Positions 1 to 7,743 of a stretch of 64,000 bases of DNA are shown here, in pieces (within the stretch, counting starts at the first letter, position 1; each line of letters opens with the position of its first letter). Source of the stretch: JAPUME01 sp027294185 (GTDB lineage Bacteria > Acidobacteriota > Terriglobia > UBA7540 > JAPUME01); contig CAUVWZ020000002.1 in the NCBI GenBank assembly GCA_963555835.3, forward strand, positions 682,001 to 746,000. The letters run 5' to 3'. A program made the translations under genes and the position numbers. The notes below the pieces were generated by a model. That model was not told where the DNA came from and ran no database searches. It was given only the letters and a program-made list of their open reading frames with translations.

Positions 1-1
1 C

Positions 2-907
2 TGTTGGACCTCCTGCGGAACCTTGGCCCCGCCGCTGGAGCCGGGCTATAAAGTGGCAGCCGAATGGGATGGGGCGGGCACGGGGGCCCAGAAATTGGAA
101 GAGCCGCAAGGCATCGCCGTGAGCAACGAAGGCGAGGTGTTTGTCGCCGACGCCCGCGCCTGCCGCGTGCAGGTGTTTTCCCCTGCCGGCCAACTTTTGC
201 GTTCCTTCGGAGAGTGCGGAAGCAAACCCGGCCAACTCCAAAAGCCTCTGGATATCGCCATCGGACCCGAGGGAAACGTCTATGTTGCGGACTTCGAACT
301 GGACCGCGTGCAGGCATTCACTCCAGAAGGCGAGTTCCTCTTTGCGTGGGGAACTCATGGTCGTCAAGAAGGAGAATTTTCTGCGCCCGTGGGTATTACC
401 ACCGATGCCGGCGGCCATATCTACGTAAGCGAGTTCACCAACCACAGAATCCAAAAGTTCACCGCAAAAGGCGAATTCATTCTTGCCTGGGGTGGCAAGG
501 GACATTCGGAAGGCCAACTCAACTACCCTGTAAAGCTCGCCGTGGGTCCTGACAGCATGATCTACGTTGCCGACACGCACAACGGTCGCATTCAGGTTTT
601 CACTCCTCAGGGTGAATTTCAACAGAGCATCGGCTCACCCGGCACCTGGTATGGCCAGTTCGGCGACCCTACCGACGTGGCCGTCGACACCAAAGGTCGG
701 ATGCACATCGCCGACAGTGGCAACCATCGCGTACAGATGCTCTCGGAAACAGGTGAGTACCTGGCCCAGTGGGAGCTGCCGATGCCGCAGGAGGTCCAAT
801 TCGAATCACCGGTGGCGCTGACGCTTGGGCCGAACGGGAATCTGTACGTTTCCGATATTGGTAATAAACGGATTTACAAGCTGCGTATAATTGACCCTGA
901 AAATTGA
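2..907 (+). CDS. NHL-repeat beta-propeller protein, probable lipoprotein, 5' end cut by window
   Basis: The frame is open from the window edge to a TGA stop at 905-907, so the start lies upstream. The first visible residues include a Cys in a Thr-Ser-Cys-Gly context, which could be a lipobox; that is inference. The rest is about six NHL repeats of roughly 45 residues, each with a pattern like P-x-x-I/V-A-x-x-x-x-G-x-x-Y/F-V-A-D followed by R-V/I-Q. Such repeats fold as a six-bladed propeller used for protein or ligand binding, or occasionally catalysis. A TTG at 23 is an alternative internal start but would remove the Cys. The stop is 14 bases before the HMA selenoprotein start, with a GGGAGGT ribosome site between, so the two are very likely co-transcribed. 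The specific function is unknown. Confidence 0.85.
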   Translation, partial: CWTSCGTLAPPLEPGYKVAAEWDGAGTGAQKLEEPQGIAVSNEGEVFVADARACRVQVFSPAGQLLRSFGECGSKPGQLQKPLDIAIGPEGNVYVADFELDRVQAFTPEGEFLFAWGTHGRQEGEFSAPVGITTDAGGHIYVSEFTNHRIQKFTAKGEFILAWGGKGHSEGQLNYPVKLAVGPDSMIYVADTHNGRIQVFTPQGEFQQSIGSPGTWYGQFGDPTDVAVDTKGRMHIADSGNHRVQMLSETGEYLAQWELPMPQEVQFESPVALTLGPNGNLYVSDIGNKRIYKLRIIDPEN

Positions 908-921
908 GGGGAGGTAATAAG

Positions 922-1470
922 ATGATGGCTCCAGGAAACATCGCTTCTTTCGCCGCAGGATGTCTCGTATTGTTTTTCGGCGCATCGCTTCCGCCACCGA
1001 CCCTGCAAGCCCAAGTGTCGGAAGCACAGGTCCGCATCGATGGGATGACGTGATCTCTTTGAGCTTACGGGGCGGAAAAAGCCCTGCGACGCCTGGATGG
1101 CGTCGGTAAAGTAAACGTCAGTCTGGAGGAAGGTGCAGCCGTCCTCACACCCAAGCCGGGAAGAAGTTTCGATCCCACAGGAATTTCCAAGGCGGTCAAG
1201 AACGCCGGATTCACTCCCGGGGAAGTCCGCTTCACAGTACGCGGCAAACTGGTTCGCCACGAGAAATTCCTGGCCCTGGGTGTGCCGGGGCTTCAAAAGC
1301 TTCTTGTGCTGGAAAGAGGACCGGGCGCCGAGCAGCTTCGCAAAAGCGAAGTTCCCGAAGGTTATGAGATCACCGTCACCGGCCGTCTTCATGCTTCTCA
1401 TGGCGACGAGCCGCCGGGCATGACGGTGGAGAAATTTGTGACGGGTCCTTCGCCTGCACGCGGAGGCTAA
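922..1470 (+). CDS. Exported heavy-metal-associated (HMA) domain protein with two in-frame TGA codons: candidate UxxU selenoprotein
   Basis: ATG at 922 follows a GGGAGGT ribosome site. The frame runs 182 residues to TAA at 1468-1470 if TGA at 1051-1053 and 1060-1062 are read through. Residues 1-33 form a signal peptide ending near LQAQ. The mature part opens with an HMA fold: VRIDGMT-U-SL-U-AYGAE, then KALRRLDGVGKVNV and a closing KNAGFTPGE. In the family, GMTCxxC binds Cu+, Zn2+ or Hg2+ through its two cysteines; here both cysteine positions (44 and 47) are TGA. Homology continues without a break across both codons. A C-terminal region of about 80 residues after the HMA domain is not recognised. 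It sits in an apparent operon with the NHL protein, and its 3' end overlaps msrP by a few bases. Selenocysteine at both positions is inferred from codon position and downstream hairpins. A pseudogene is the alternative, but two independent hits on the two conserved Cys codons would be a striking coincidence. Confidence 0.82.
1068..1105 (+). promoter_or_regulatory. Two back-to-back hairpins, candidate bacterial SECIS elements
   Basis: Hairpin A (1068-1086) pairs CGGGGC with GCCCTG, including one G-U, around the seven-base loop GGAAAAA. Hairpin B (1087-1105) pairs CGACGCC with GGCGTCG perfectly around the loop TGGAT. The loop G of A is 21 nt after the first TGA and that of B is 33 nt after the second TGA. 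Both fall in the roughly 16-37 nt spacing reported for bacterial SECIS elements, and both loops carry a GG. Hairpins arise often in GC-rich coding DNA, so SelB binding is inference. Confidence 0.5.
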
Positions 1471-2417
1471 CTGTAAAGGTCGGCCACGTAGTCTTGATAG
1501 CCGTTGAACGGCAGCGTGGGTATGCGTTCGCCGGTCTCGACCACCTGCTCACTCGCCTGAGACCAGCGCGGATGGGGTACGGCGGGATTTACGTTGGCGA
1601 CAAAACCGTATTCGTCCGGCACGGCCTGATTCCAGAAGGTTCGCGGGCGGTTTCTGACGAACTCGAATCTTACGATGGACTTGATACTCTTGAAGCCGTA
1701 TTTCCAGGGAACGATCAATCGAATCGGCGCGCCGTTCTGGTTTGGCAGGTTGCGCCCGTACATCCCCACCACCACCATCGTCAACTCGTTCGTGGCCTCT
1801 TCCATCGTCAATCCCTCGAAGTAAGGCCAGGGATAGTGCGGCTGGCTTCTCTGGCCGGGAGCCTCACTCGGCCGGTTGAAAGTGACCATGCGCACAAACC
1901 GGGCTCGGGAGGTGGGCTTCACCCAATCGATAAACTGTTTCATCGGAAAACCCACCCAGGGGATCACCATCGACCAGGCTTCGACACATCGGAACCGATA
2001 AACGCGCTCCTCGAGTTTCATGCGCCGGATCAAATCATCCACATCGAACTTCAAAGGCTTTTCGACCAACCCCTTAACTTCCACCTGCCAGGGCCGAAAT
2101 TTGAAGTCCCGGGCGAGGCGCGCTACGGCCTGTTTGTCCAGAGAGAATTCGTAGAAGTTGTTGTAGCCGGTCGCAATGTCATATCGGGTAAGGCGGCGCT
2201 GCGGGCGGAATTTGGAGTTGCGGGGAGCATCCAGCTTTGCGGGAAAGCCACGGGCCTGAGGGTCTAGAGCGCCCTGAAGGCACCCCGTCCCTCCCACAGC
2301 GGCCAACCCGGCCACGCCCAGGGCGCGGCCAAGAAAGCGCCGGCGCTCAAGATAGACGCTTTCCGGAGTCGCCTCCCGCTCTGGAATCTCCCAACCTTTC
2401 GGTACTCGAATCAGCAT
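1467..2417 (-). CDS. msrP: Sulfite oxidase-like molybdopterin oxidoreductase, MsrP/YedY type
   Basis: The 316-residue catalytic subunit belongs to the sulfite oxidase fold family that reduces protein methionine sulfoxide in the periplasm. A twin-arginine signal is visible at residues 25-45 (RRRFLG followed by a hydrophobic Ala/Gly stretch), indicating folded export with Mo-molybdopterin. Cys144 in FRCVEAWS is the expected molybdenum ligand, and the family blocks NQNGAPIRLIVPWKYGFKSI and VRFEFV follow. I chose ATG at 2417 because GGAGGGAG lies just upstream on the coding strand; the frame stays open further upstream but without family similarity. The usual membrane haem partner MsrQ is not adjacent. 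It converges with the HMA selenoprotein, their stops overlapping. Given the oxidation-prone Se/S neighbours a repair role is attractive but unproven. Confidence 0.9.
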   Translation of the reverse strand: MLIRVPKGWEIPEREATPESVYLERRRFLGRALGVAGLAAVGGTGCLQGALDPQARGFPAKLDAPRNSKFRPQRRLTRYDIATGYNNFYEFSLDKQAVARLARDFKFRPWQVEVKGLVEKPLKFDVDDLIRRMKLEERVYRFRCVEAWSMVIPWVGFPMKQFIDWVKPTSRARFVRMVTFNRPSEAPGQRSQPHYPWPYFEGLTMEEATNELTMVVVGMYGRNLPNQNGAPIRLIVPWKYGFKSIKSIVRFEFVRNRPRTFWNQAVPDEYGFVANVNPAVPHPRWSQASEQVVETGERIPTLPFNGYQDYVADLYS

Positions 2418-2579
2418 CAGGCTCCCTCCGGGTCGTAGTAGACCGATGTTACCACTCCCATTTGAAGACGGGCAAGCCGAAACGGGCCTTTCCAAATATT
2501 CCCCAGCGCCGGAATACAGGAATTCACTTTGAACCTTGGCTCGCTCAATTGATTCATGTAGTATGAGCGAGGTTAGAAG

Positions 2580-2870
2580 ATGGCCCAAAGGATGAGTTCG
2601 AGAAAATCATCGCGCCTGCCGGCTTTACTGGTCAGTTCGCTGGTGCTGGTGGCACTGTCGGCCGGTTTAGTGCCGGTGCATGACCACGAGTACCACGCTG
2701 CGCGCTCCTGCATGCTCTGCAGCACGGGTACCCCTCCGGCCACGACTCCTTCCATCCCTCAACGAATTCACAAAACACTTCTGAGCGAGCCTTTCCTTGG
2801 TGCCGAAAACACCGCACTCGCCTCCCCAAACCTGAACAGACTTGTTTCCCCACGCGCTCCCCCGGCGTAA
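2580..2870 (+). CDS. Small exported His/Cys protein, DUF2946-like metal-binding candidate
   Basis: This 96-residue protein starts at ATG 2580 behind a GAGG ribosome site. Residues 14-31 form one hydrophobic segment that could be a signal peptide or anchor. It is followed by HDHEYHAARSCMLC, a compact set of three His and a CxxC. The remainder is Pro/Ala rich without recognised motifs. The pattern resembles the short DUF2946-type proteins often found next to copper or zinc TonB receptors, and here a TonB receptor starts 87 bases downstream. Metal binding in the periplasm is inference from residue content and neighbours. Family assignment is uncertain. Confidence 0.6.
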   Translation: MAQRMSSRKSSRLPALLVSSLVLVALSAGLVPVHDHEYHAARSCMLCSTGTPPATTPSIPQRIHKTLLSEPFLGAENTALASPNLNRLVSPRAPPA

Positions 2871-2957
2871 TCCCATTCTTTCCTCTCTCGCAAGGTCGGG
2901 CATACCGCAGCGGAAGGTGTGCCGAGCAACCTTATTCAGCCGGGAAACTTTTTCTTT

Positions 2958-5141
2958 ATGCGATCGCTATCGCTTTTCTTTTATCTTTTGGGCGGCTTGT
3001 CATTGCCTGGCTGCCTAATGGGTCAGGCCGACGGAAATTTGAGTGGGAACGTAACACTCAAAACGAACGGCGATGCCCTCTCGGATGCCACGGTTTCTAT
3101 TTTGGAACTGCGCCGCGACGCCCACACCGACGAAGAGGGCGGCTATAAGTTCACAGAGATTCCGCCGGGAACCTACACCGTGAGCGCTCACCGGCACCAA
3201 CTGACCACCGAGCGGCAGACAGTGGAAATCGTTGGCGGGCAGGTCAGCAGGTTGGATTTTGCACTTGCCCTGTCCCCGGTCACTGAAGAAGTCACCGTGA
3301 CCGCTTCCGCAGGGGAAGAATCCACCTTTGAATCCTTCCAAACCGTAACCAGTCTATCCGTCTTCGAGCTCTTGGAAAGTTCCGAAGGCAGCATCGGCGA
3401 GATGCTCGATAACCAGCCCGGCGTCGCCAAGCGGAGCTTCGGGCCGGGCTCCAGCCGTCCGGTCATCCGCGGCTTCGATGGCGACCGGGTCTTGATCCTC
3501 CAGGATGGAGTTCGAACCGGAGCCCTTTCCAGCCAGTCGGGCGACCACGGCGAACCGATCGACCCGGCAAGTCTCGAACGGCTGGAAGTGGTCAAGGGAC
3601 CGGCAACACTTCTTTACGGGTCGAACGCGCTCGGCGGTGTGGTGAACGCGATTACTTCCCACCATCAGATTCACGAACACCCTCACCCCGGGCTTCGGGG
3701 GCACCTCTCCGGCGTGGGTGGCTTCGCCAACGCTCAGGGTGGCACGAGCGGCGAAATCGAATACGGCTCGGGCCGCTGGCTGGCCCAGCTCGGAAGTGGG
3801 GCGCGGCGTTCGGGTGACTACAACACCCCCATCGGGGTGATTCAAAATTCCGGCTCCCGGGTCATCTCCACCTCGGGCCGCCTCGGCTGGTTCGCAGAGA
3901 AGAAGTACGCGAGCATCGGGTACAACTACGAGGACGGGCGGCACGGCGTTCCTTTCGCGGGCACATTGGCGGGGGGCACCGGGGAGATCGATCTCGATTT
4001 TCGCCGCCACAACGCGCGTTTCACCGGCGGATTCCGAAATCTGAATCATTTTATCGAATCTTTTCGCCTGAACCTTAACTACAGCGATTGGCAGCACAAG
4101 GAACTGGAAGATGACGTTGTCGGAACCGTTTTTGACAATGACCAGTTCGTCTACCGGGGAACATTCGTGCAGCGAAAGACCGGCCCGCTTTCCGGCACCC
4201 TGGGATTTTGGGGCATGCGACGGGACTATGAGCCCACCGGTGAGGAAGCACTTGCCCCTCCCACCACTCAGGACGCGGTCGCCGTCTTTGCCTACGAGGA
4301 ACTTGAATTCGACAAACTGCGGCTCCAGTTCGGCGCACGCATCGAACGAAACGCCTACAACCCGCAGGGCCTCACGCCCCGTTCCTTTACCGGGGTTTCC
4401 GCCTCCGCCGGTATACGAGTCCCCGTCGAGCGAAACACGGTTGTGGTTGCCAACTTCAGCCGTTCTTACCGCCCTCCGTCGCTTGCGGAGCTCTATAACT
4501 TCGGTCCGCATGTGGGGATTCTTGCTTTTGAAATCGGCAATCCCGACCTCAGGCGGGAAGCCGGAAGAGGCGTGGAGGTCTCGCTTCGTCACCGTTCCGG
4601 GCCCCTTCGGGGGGAGTTGAATCTTTTCCATTACAAGTTTGACGGCTTCGTTTTTCTTGCCCCTACGGGTGCGATCGTGGACGGCCTGTTGGCGGCTCGC
4701 TACCTCCAGCAGGACAGCCGGTTTCTAGGCAGCGAGGCGGGAATAGATTTCAAACTCCACTCAAAGGTTCGGATGAATCTGGGGATGGATTACGTCGACG
4801 CCCAACTGACCCCGAGCGGCGCTCCGCTGCCGAGAATCCCTCCTCTGCGCGGGCGGGTGGGCTTCGTCCTGCAGCATAAGAACCTGTACGTCAAACCCGA
4901 GCTGGTTCTGGCCTCCGACCAGGATCAGCATTTCAGCACCGAAACACGCACTGCCGGCTACACGTTAATCAACGTAAAGGCATCCTACACGGTATCCCAC
5001 GCCAACCTGGCCCACATCTTTGCCGTGAACGCCTTCAACCTCGGCAACCGCCTGTACCGCAACCATCTCTCCTTCATCAAGAATCTTGCTCCGGAGATCG
5101 GCAGGGGCATCCGGTTCACCTATTCCGTTCGGTTTTTTTAA
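2958..5141 (+). CDS. TonB-dependent outer-membrane receptor, ZnuD-like, with N-terminal carboxypeptidase-regulatory domain
   Basis: From ATG 2958 this is a 727-residue receptor with a signal peptide (MRSLSLFFYLLGG). A CarboxypepD-reg beta-sandwich follows (GNLSGNVTLKTNG to VSRLDFAL), then a plug (IGEMLDNQPGVAKRSFG, RPVIRGFDGDRVLILQDGVR, ERLEVVKGPATLLYGSNALGGVVN) and a 22-strand barrel ending in an aromatic residue, YSVRFF. The segment SSQSGDHGEPIDP and the His-rich HHQIHEHPHP after the plug match the zinc/haem ZnuD-type subgroup, which supports metal uptake. A GTG at 2919 would extend the N-terminus by 13 residues; I prefer 2958 because it places the signal peptide at the start. It lies downstream of the small His/Cys protein. 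Substrate is inferred, not shown. Confidence 0.88.
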   Translation: MRSLSLFFYLLGGLSLPGCLMGQADGNLSGNVTLKTNGDALSDATVSILELRRDAHTDEEGGYKFTEIPPGTYTVSAHRHQLTTERQTVEIVGGQVSRLDFALALSPVTEEVTVTASAGEESTFESFQTVTSLSVFELLESSEGSIGEMLDNQPGVAKRSFGPGSSRPVIRGFDGDRVLILQDGVRTGALSSQSGDHGEPIDPASLERLEVVKGPATLLYGSNALGGVVNAITSHHQIHEHPHPGLRGHLSGVGGFANAQGGTSGEIEYGSGRWLAQLGSGARRSGDYNTPIGVIQNSGSRVISTSGRLGWFAEKKYASIGYNYEDGRHGVPFAGTLAGGTGEIDLDFRRHNARFTGGFRNLNHFIESFRLNLNYSDWQHKELEDDVVGTVFDNDQFVYRGTFVQRKTGPLSGTLGFWGMRRDYEPTGEEALAPPTTQDAVAVFAYEELEFDKLRLQFGARIERNAYNPQGLTPRSFTGVSASAGIRVPVERNTVVVANFSRSYRPPSLAELYNFGPHVGILAFEIGNPDLRREAGRGVEVSLRHRSGPLRGELNLFHYKFDGFVFLAPTGAIVDGLLAARYLQQDSRFLGSEAGIDFKLHSKVRMNLGMDYVDAQLTPSGAPLPRIPPLRGRVGFVLQHKNLYVKPELVLASDQDQHFSTETRTAGYTLINVKASYTVSHANLAHIFAVNAFNLGNRLYRNHLSFIKNLAPEIGRGIRFTYSVRFF

Positions 5142-5246
5142 TCGAAGATCTCACGGTGAGGGTCAGGCGGAAAGGAAACCAACCTCGCCTTCACAGGTAT
5201 TCCTTGATTTCGGATGGCCGCGGATCAGGTCAGGCAGGCAGGAAAT

Positions 5247-5606
5247 CTAGATCCAGTCGAGAGCTCCCCGCTTCCAGATCCAGACGTACCCCAGGATGAG
5301 GATTCCCAGGAAGATACACATCTCCACCAGGCCGAACAGGCCCAGTACCCGAAACTGAACCGCCCAGGGAAAAAGGAAGATGGTCTCGACATCAAAAATG
5401 ACAAACAGGATGGCGATAATGTAGTAGCGGACCGTGTAGCGGCCCCGGGCGTCAGACTCGGGTTCCACTCCGCATTCGTAGGCGTCCAACTTCGCACCCT
5501 CGTCCAGGGAAGTCGGACGGATCAGCTTGCCGATCCACAGGGTGACCAGGGGAAAAGCGGTGGCAATCACCGCAAAGATCAGAATGGGTGCGTACTGTTC
5601 GAACAA
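5247..5606 (-). CDS. nuoA: NADH-quinone oxidoreductase subunit A, orphan copy
   Basis: This is a 119-residue membrane subunit of complex I with three hydrophobic segments and the conserved blocks LDAYECGVEP and FVIFDVETIFLFPWA. The TTG at 5606 is chosen because AGGGAGGA stands five bases upstream. A longer frame reaches 5666 but adds only basic residues unlike the family. No other nuo gene is next to it: downstream is the converging TonB receptor, and upstream is the sensor kinase at a 98-base distance. It differs clearly from the nuoA at 7744. Because complex I locus 2 begins at nuoC and lacks nuoA, this copy is a reasonable candidate partner for that locus; that is inference. Confidence 0.95.
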   Translation of the reverse strand: MFEQYAPILIFAVIATAFPLVTLWIGKLIRPTSLDEGAKLDAYECGVEPESDARGRYTVRYYIIAILFVIFDVETIFLFPWAVQFRVLGLFGLVEMCIFLGILILGYVWIWKRGALDWI

Positions 5607-5704
5607 CTTGATCCTCCCTGAAACGGACCCGAAACGTACACGGTTGGTCCATGATACCACACGCAATGCCCCCTAAGAGGCGGGAAAAGCATTACGCACC
5701 ACAC

Positions 5705-7063
5705 TCAGGATGCCTTTGAGACGGGTCCCTCCGCCGGGGCCATGCTGGAATCAGGCATGGGATGCACCTCAGGAATATCGATGCGAATTTCTGTGCCGCG
5801 TCCCGGTTGGCTGTCCACCTCGATCTGGAAATCCTCTCCGTAGATCACCTTCAGCCGTTCCAGCACATTGCTGATGCCGATCCCGGAGGCAAATATCTGT
5901 TCGCGCCTCTCCGGGGGAATTCCCACTCCGTTGTCCCCGACCCGTATGGTCAGGCGGCCGTTGGCGCGGCGGGCGCCGATCACGAGAATTCCTCCCTCGA
6001 TCCTGGGGGTGATCCCGTGCTTCACGGCGTTTTCGACCAGCGGTTGCAGCAACATATTGGGAACCACAAGCTCCAGGGTATCCGGGTCAATCTCCCTGCG
6101 AATTTCGAGCTTCTCTTTTCCGAACCGCACCACCTCGATATCCAGGTAATCGTCGACAAAGTCCAACTCCTGCTTCAGGGGAACAAAATTCAACTGCGCC
6201 TTCAGTCGTCCGCGCATGATGTTCGAGAGTTTCACCAGCACTTCCCGCGCCTTGCCCGGGTCGCTGCGAGTCAGGAAAGAGACCGTATTCAGGGTGTTAA
6301 ACAGGAAGTGAGGATTGATCTGGCCTGTGAGGGATTCGACACGGGCCTGCATGAGCAGCCGTTTCTGTTCTTCCAGGGTGCGCTCGATCCGCGTGCTGTT
6401 CCAAATCCGCAAGGGCAGACCGACCCCGATGGGGGTGGCCAGGACAATCAGAAACGCCGTCCAGAAACTCCCCTCCGAGTCGAGGTAGAACAACTTGCCC
6501 GCCGGAAAAAGGCGTCCCGTCCACATCCGGGTGATTTCAAGGATCACCCCCACCAGGAAAAGCAGGACCTGCCAGTCCATGCCCGGATTGGTGAAGCGCC
6601 GCCGAATAGAGCGGTAAAGGCTCAGCTCGATAAAGGGAGAATACTTCCAGATCTCCTCTTTGTCGGGACAGATATAGCGGACCAGGCCCCCGACCAGCGC
6701 GTAGAGGGAAAGCATTACGATCGCCATCCACTCCCCGCCGATCAGGAAAGCCGGCAGGTGCACCATCAGGCCCACGAGCAAACCCACCACAGCCCCGCCC
6801 AGCAATCCGGCCAGCAGGGTGATTTCCAGACTCAGGTCGGCTCCCTGGTATCCGGCCACCAGCCGGGCCATTACTCCCAGAAAGAAGGGGATTCCCAGGA
6901 AAGCCGCAAAGTGAATCTTCTGTCGTGCATTCCTTTGCTCCACGAACAGGAGTTCCTTGAAGGCGCCGAATCGGGTAATGATGCTCGCCAGAGAAGCCAT
7001 CAGGCCCAACTTGATCAACAGGGTGACCAGTAACAGGGCCGGCGATGAAGCTGAGGTGGGCAT
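5705..7063 (-). CDS. LytS-like membrane sensor histidine kinase, no adjacent response regulator
   Basis: The 452-residue protein has an N-terminal membrane half with about six hydrophobic segments (residues 8 to 190), resembling a 5TMR-LYT sensor. A linker is followed by the His_kinase signature INPHFLFNTLNTVSFL, where the His is the phosphate acceptor, and an HATPase_c domain with ENAVKHG, GDNGVGIPP and GIGISNVLERL. Such kinases normally pair with LytTR response regulators. None is found beside it, so the partner is elsewhere. It is the last gene of a minus-strand run: small unknown, thiS, kinase. The C-terminal tail after EIRIDIPE is short and disordered in appearance. Confidence 0.9.
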   Translation of the reverse strand: MPTSASSPALLLVTLLIKLGLMASLASIITRFGAFKELLFVEQRNARQKIHFAAFLGIPFFLGVMARLVAGYQGADLSLEITLLAGLLGGAVVGLLVGLMVHLPAFLIGGEWMAIVMLSLYALVGGLVRYICPDKEEIWKYSPFIELSLYRSIRRRFTNPGMDWQVLLFLVGVILEITRMWTGRLFPAGKLFYLDSEGSFWTAFLIVLATPIGVGLPLRIWNSTRIERTLEEQKRLLMQARVESLTGQINPHFLFNTLNTVSFLTRSDPGKAREVLVKLSNIMRGRLKAQLNFVPLKQELDFVDDYLDIEVVRFGKEKLEIRREIDPDTLELVVPNMLLQPLVENAVKHGITPRIEGGILVIGARRANGRLTIRVGDNGVGIPPERREQIFASGIGISNVLERLKVIYGEDFQIEVDSQPGRGTEIRIDIPEVHPMPDSSMAPAEGPVSKAS

Positions 7064-7095
7064 TGAATCCTAAATCCTACCAGAGCGCGAGTGCG

Positions 7096-7305
7096 CTATT
7101 TCTTTCCGCCTCCCACGAACTGCACGATTTCCAGATGATCCGAGGCTTCCACTCGCGTTTCATTCCAACGGTCCCGCTGCACAATCTCCTGATTCTGCTC
7201 TACCGCCACGCGATCTGCGGGAAGATCGAGCCAGGCAAGCAGGGATTGTATATTCAACCCGCCGGGCACTTCCCGAAGTTGCCCGTTGATTGTAACCTGG
7301 ATCAA
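7096..7305 (-). CDS. thiS: Sulfur carrier protein ThiS
   Basis: This 69-residue ubiquitin-like protein carries the thiocarboxylate sulfur used to build the thiazole of thiamine. The fold is visible in VTINGQLREVP at the start, the central LLAWLDLPADRVAVEQNQ and the closing LEIVQFVGGGKK. ThiS normally ends at GlyGly, which is thiocarboxylated; here two lysines follow, so either the tail is trimmed or the protein serves another sulfur pathway. The TTG at 7305 is chosen because of the upstream GGAGG. No other thiamine gene is present in the window. It lies between a small unknown and the sensor kinase. Confidence 0.85.
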   Translation of the reverse strand: MIQVTINGQLREVPGGLNIQSLLAWLDLPADRVAVEQNQEIVQRDRWNETRVEASDHLEIVQFVGGGKK

Positions 7306-7333
7306 GGCGTTCCAACCTCCACTGGCCGGTGGG

Positions 7334-7585
7334 CTATGCGGTGGGAGACTCCAATTCGCCGGAGCGAATGCGGTCGATGACCTTCCTGTGCTGCTCTTCC
7401 AAAACTTTGCGCACTTCCTCATCCGCGGAGGAGTCGTTTGGTTGCGGGGTGGGGGAAGTAACCTTATGAATGATTTCACCCCTGCGATACACAACGGTTT
7501 CGAACCTCCCGTCCTTCCGAGTTTCGGTTTGCACATGGTAAACGACCCCATCGTGGTTCACATCCGTGTTGAATCCAAATACCAT
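7334..7585 (-). CDS. Small conserved-looking protein of unknown function
   Basis: This 83-residue soluble protein starts at ATG 7585. The N-terminal half (FNTDVNHDGVVYHVQTE, then GRFETVVYRRGEIIHKV) looks like a short antiparallel beta domain. The C-terminal half is an acidic then basic helix (EEVRKVLEEQHRKVIDRI) that could form a coiled coil. I do not recognise a named family with confidence. It is the first gene of the run with thiS and the sensor kinase, with 28 bases to thiS. The divergent spacer shared with complex I locus 1 holds a strong promoter for the plus strand. Confidence 0.65.
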   Translation of the reverse strand: MVFGFNTDVNHDGVVYHVQTETRKDGRFETVVYRRGEIIHKVTSPTPQPNDSSADEEVRKVLEEQHRKVIDRIRSGELESPTA

Positions 7586-7672
7586 AACCTGGCCCGGTCG
7601 AAACTCACCCTCATCGTAATCTATTCGTCAGGAAAATATTATCCACAGCGCCTTCGAGTAGCAAGAAAAAAC

Positions 7673-7702
7673 TTGACAGTGTGATTTAAGGGCTTTTATA
7701 GT
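7673..7702 (+). promoter_or_regulatory. Sigma70-type promoter of complex I locus 1
   Basis: TTGACA (7673-7678) and TATAGT (7697-7702) are separated by 18 bases, 41 bases before the nuoA start. This is a near-consensus housekeeping promoter and the only obvious one before the twelve-gene run. Confidence 0.7.
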
Positions 7703-7743
7703 CATATATTTAGAGCGAAAGTCTCACCCTTTTTGACACAGCC

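Noticed and set aside
1051..1062. TGA read as tryptophan (alternative genetic code)
   Set aside because: Many genes in the window end at TGA and use TGG for Trp, and the two TGAs sit on family Cys positions, not Trp positions.
3354..4631. 425-codon minus-strand frame inside the TonB receptor gene
   Set aside because: Shadow of a clear receptor gene; no homology visible in its product.
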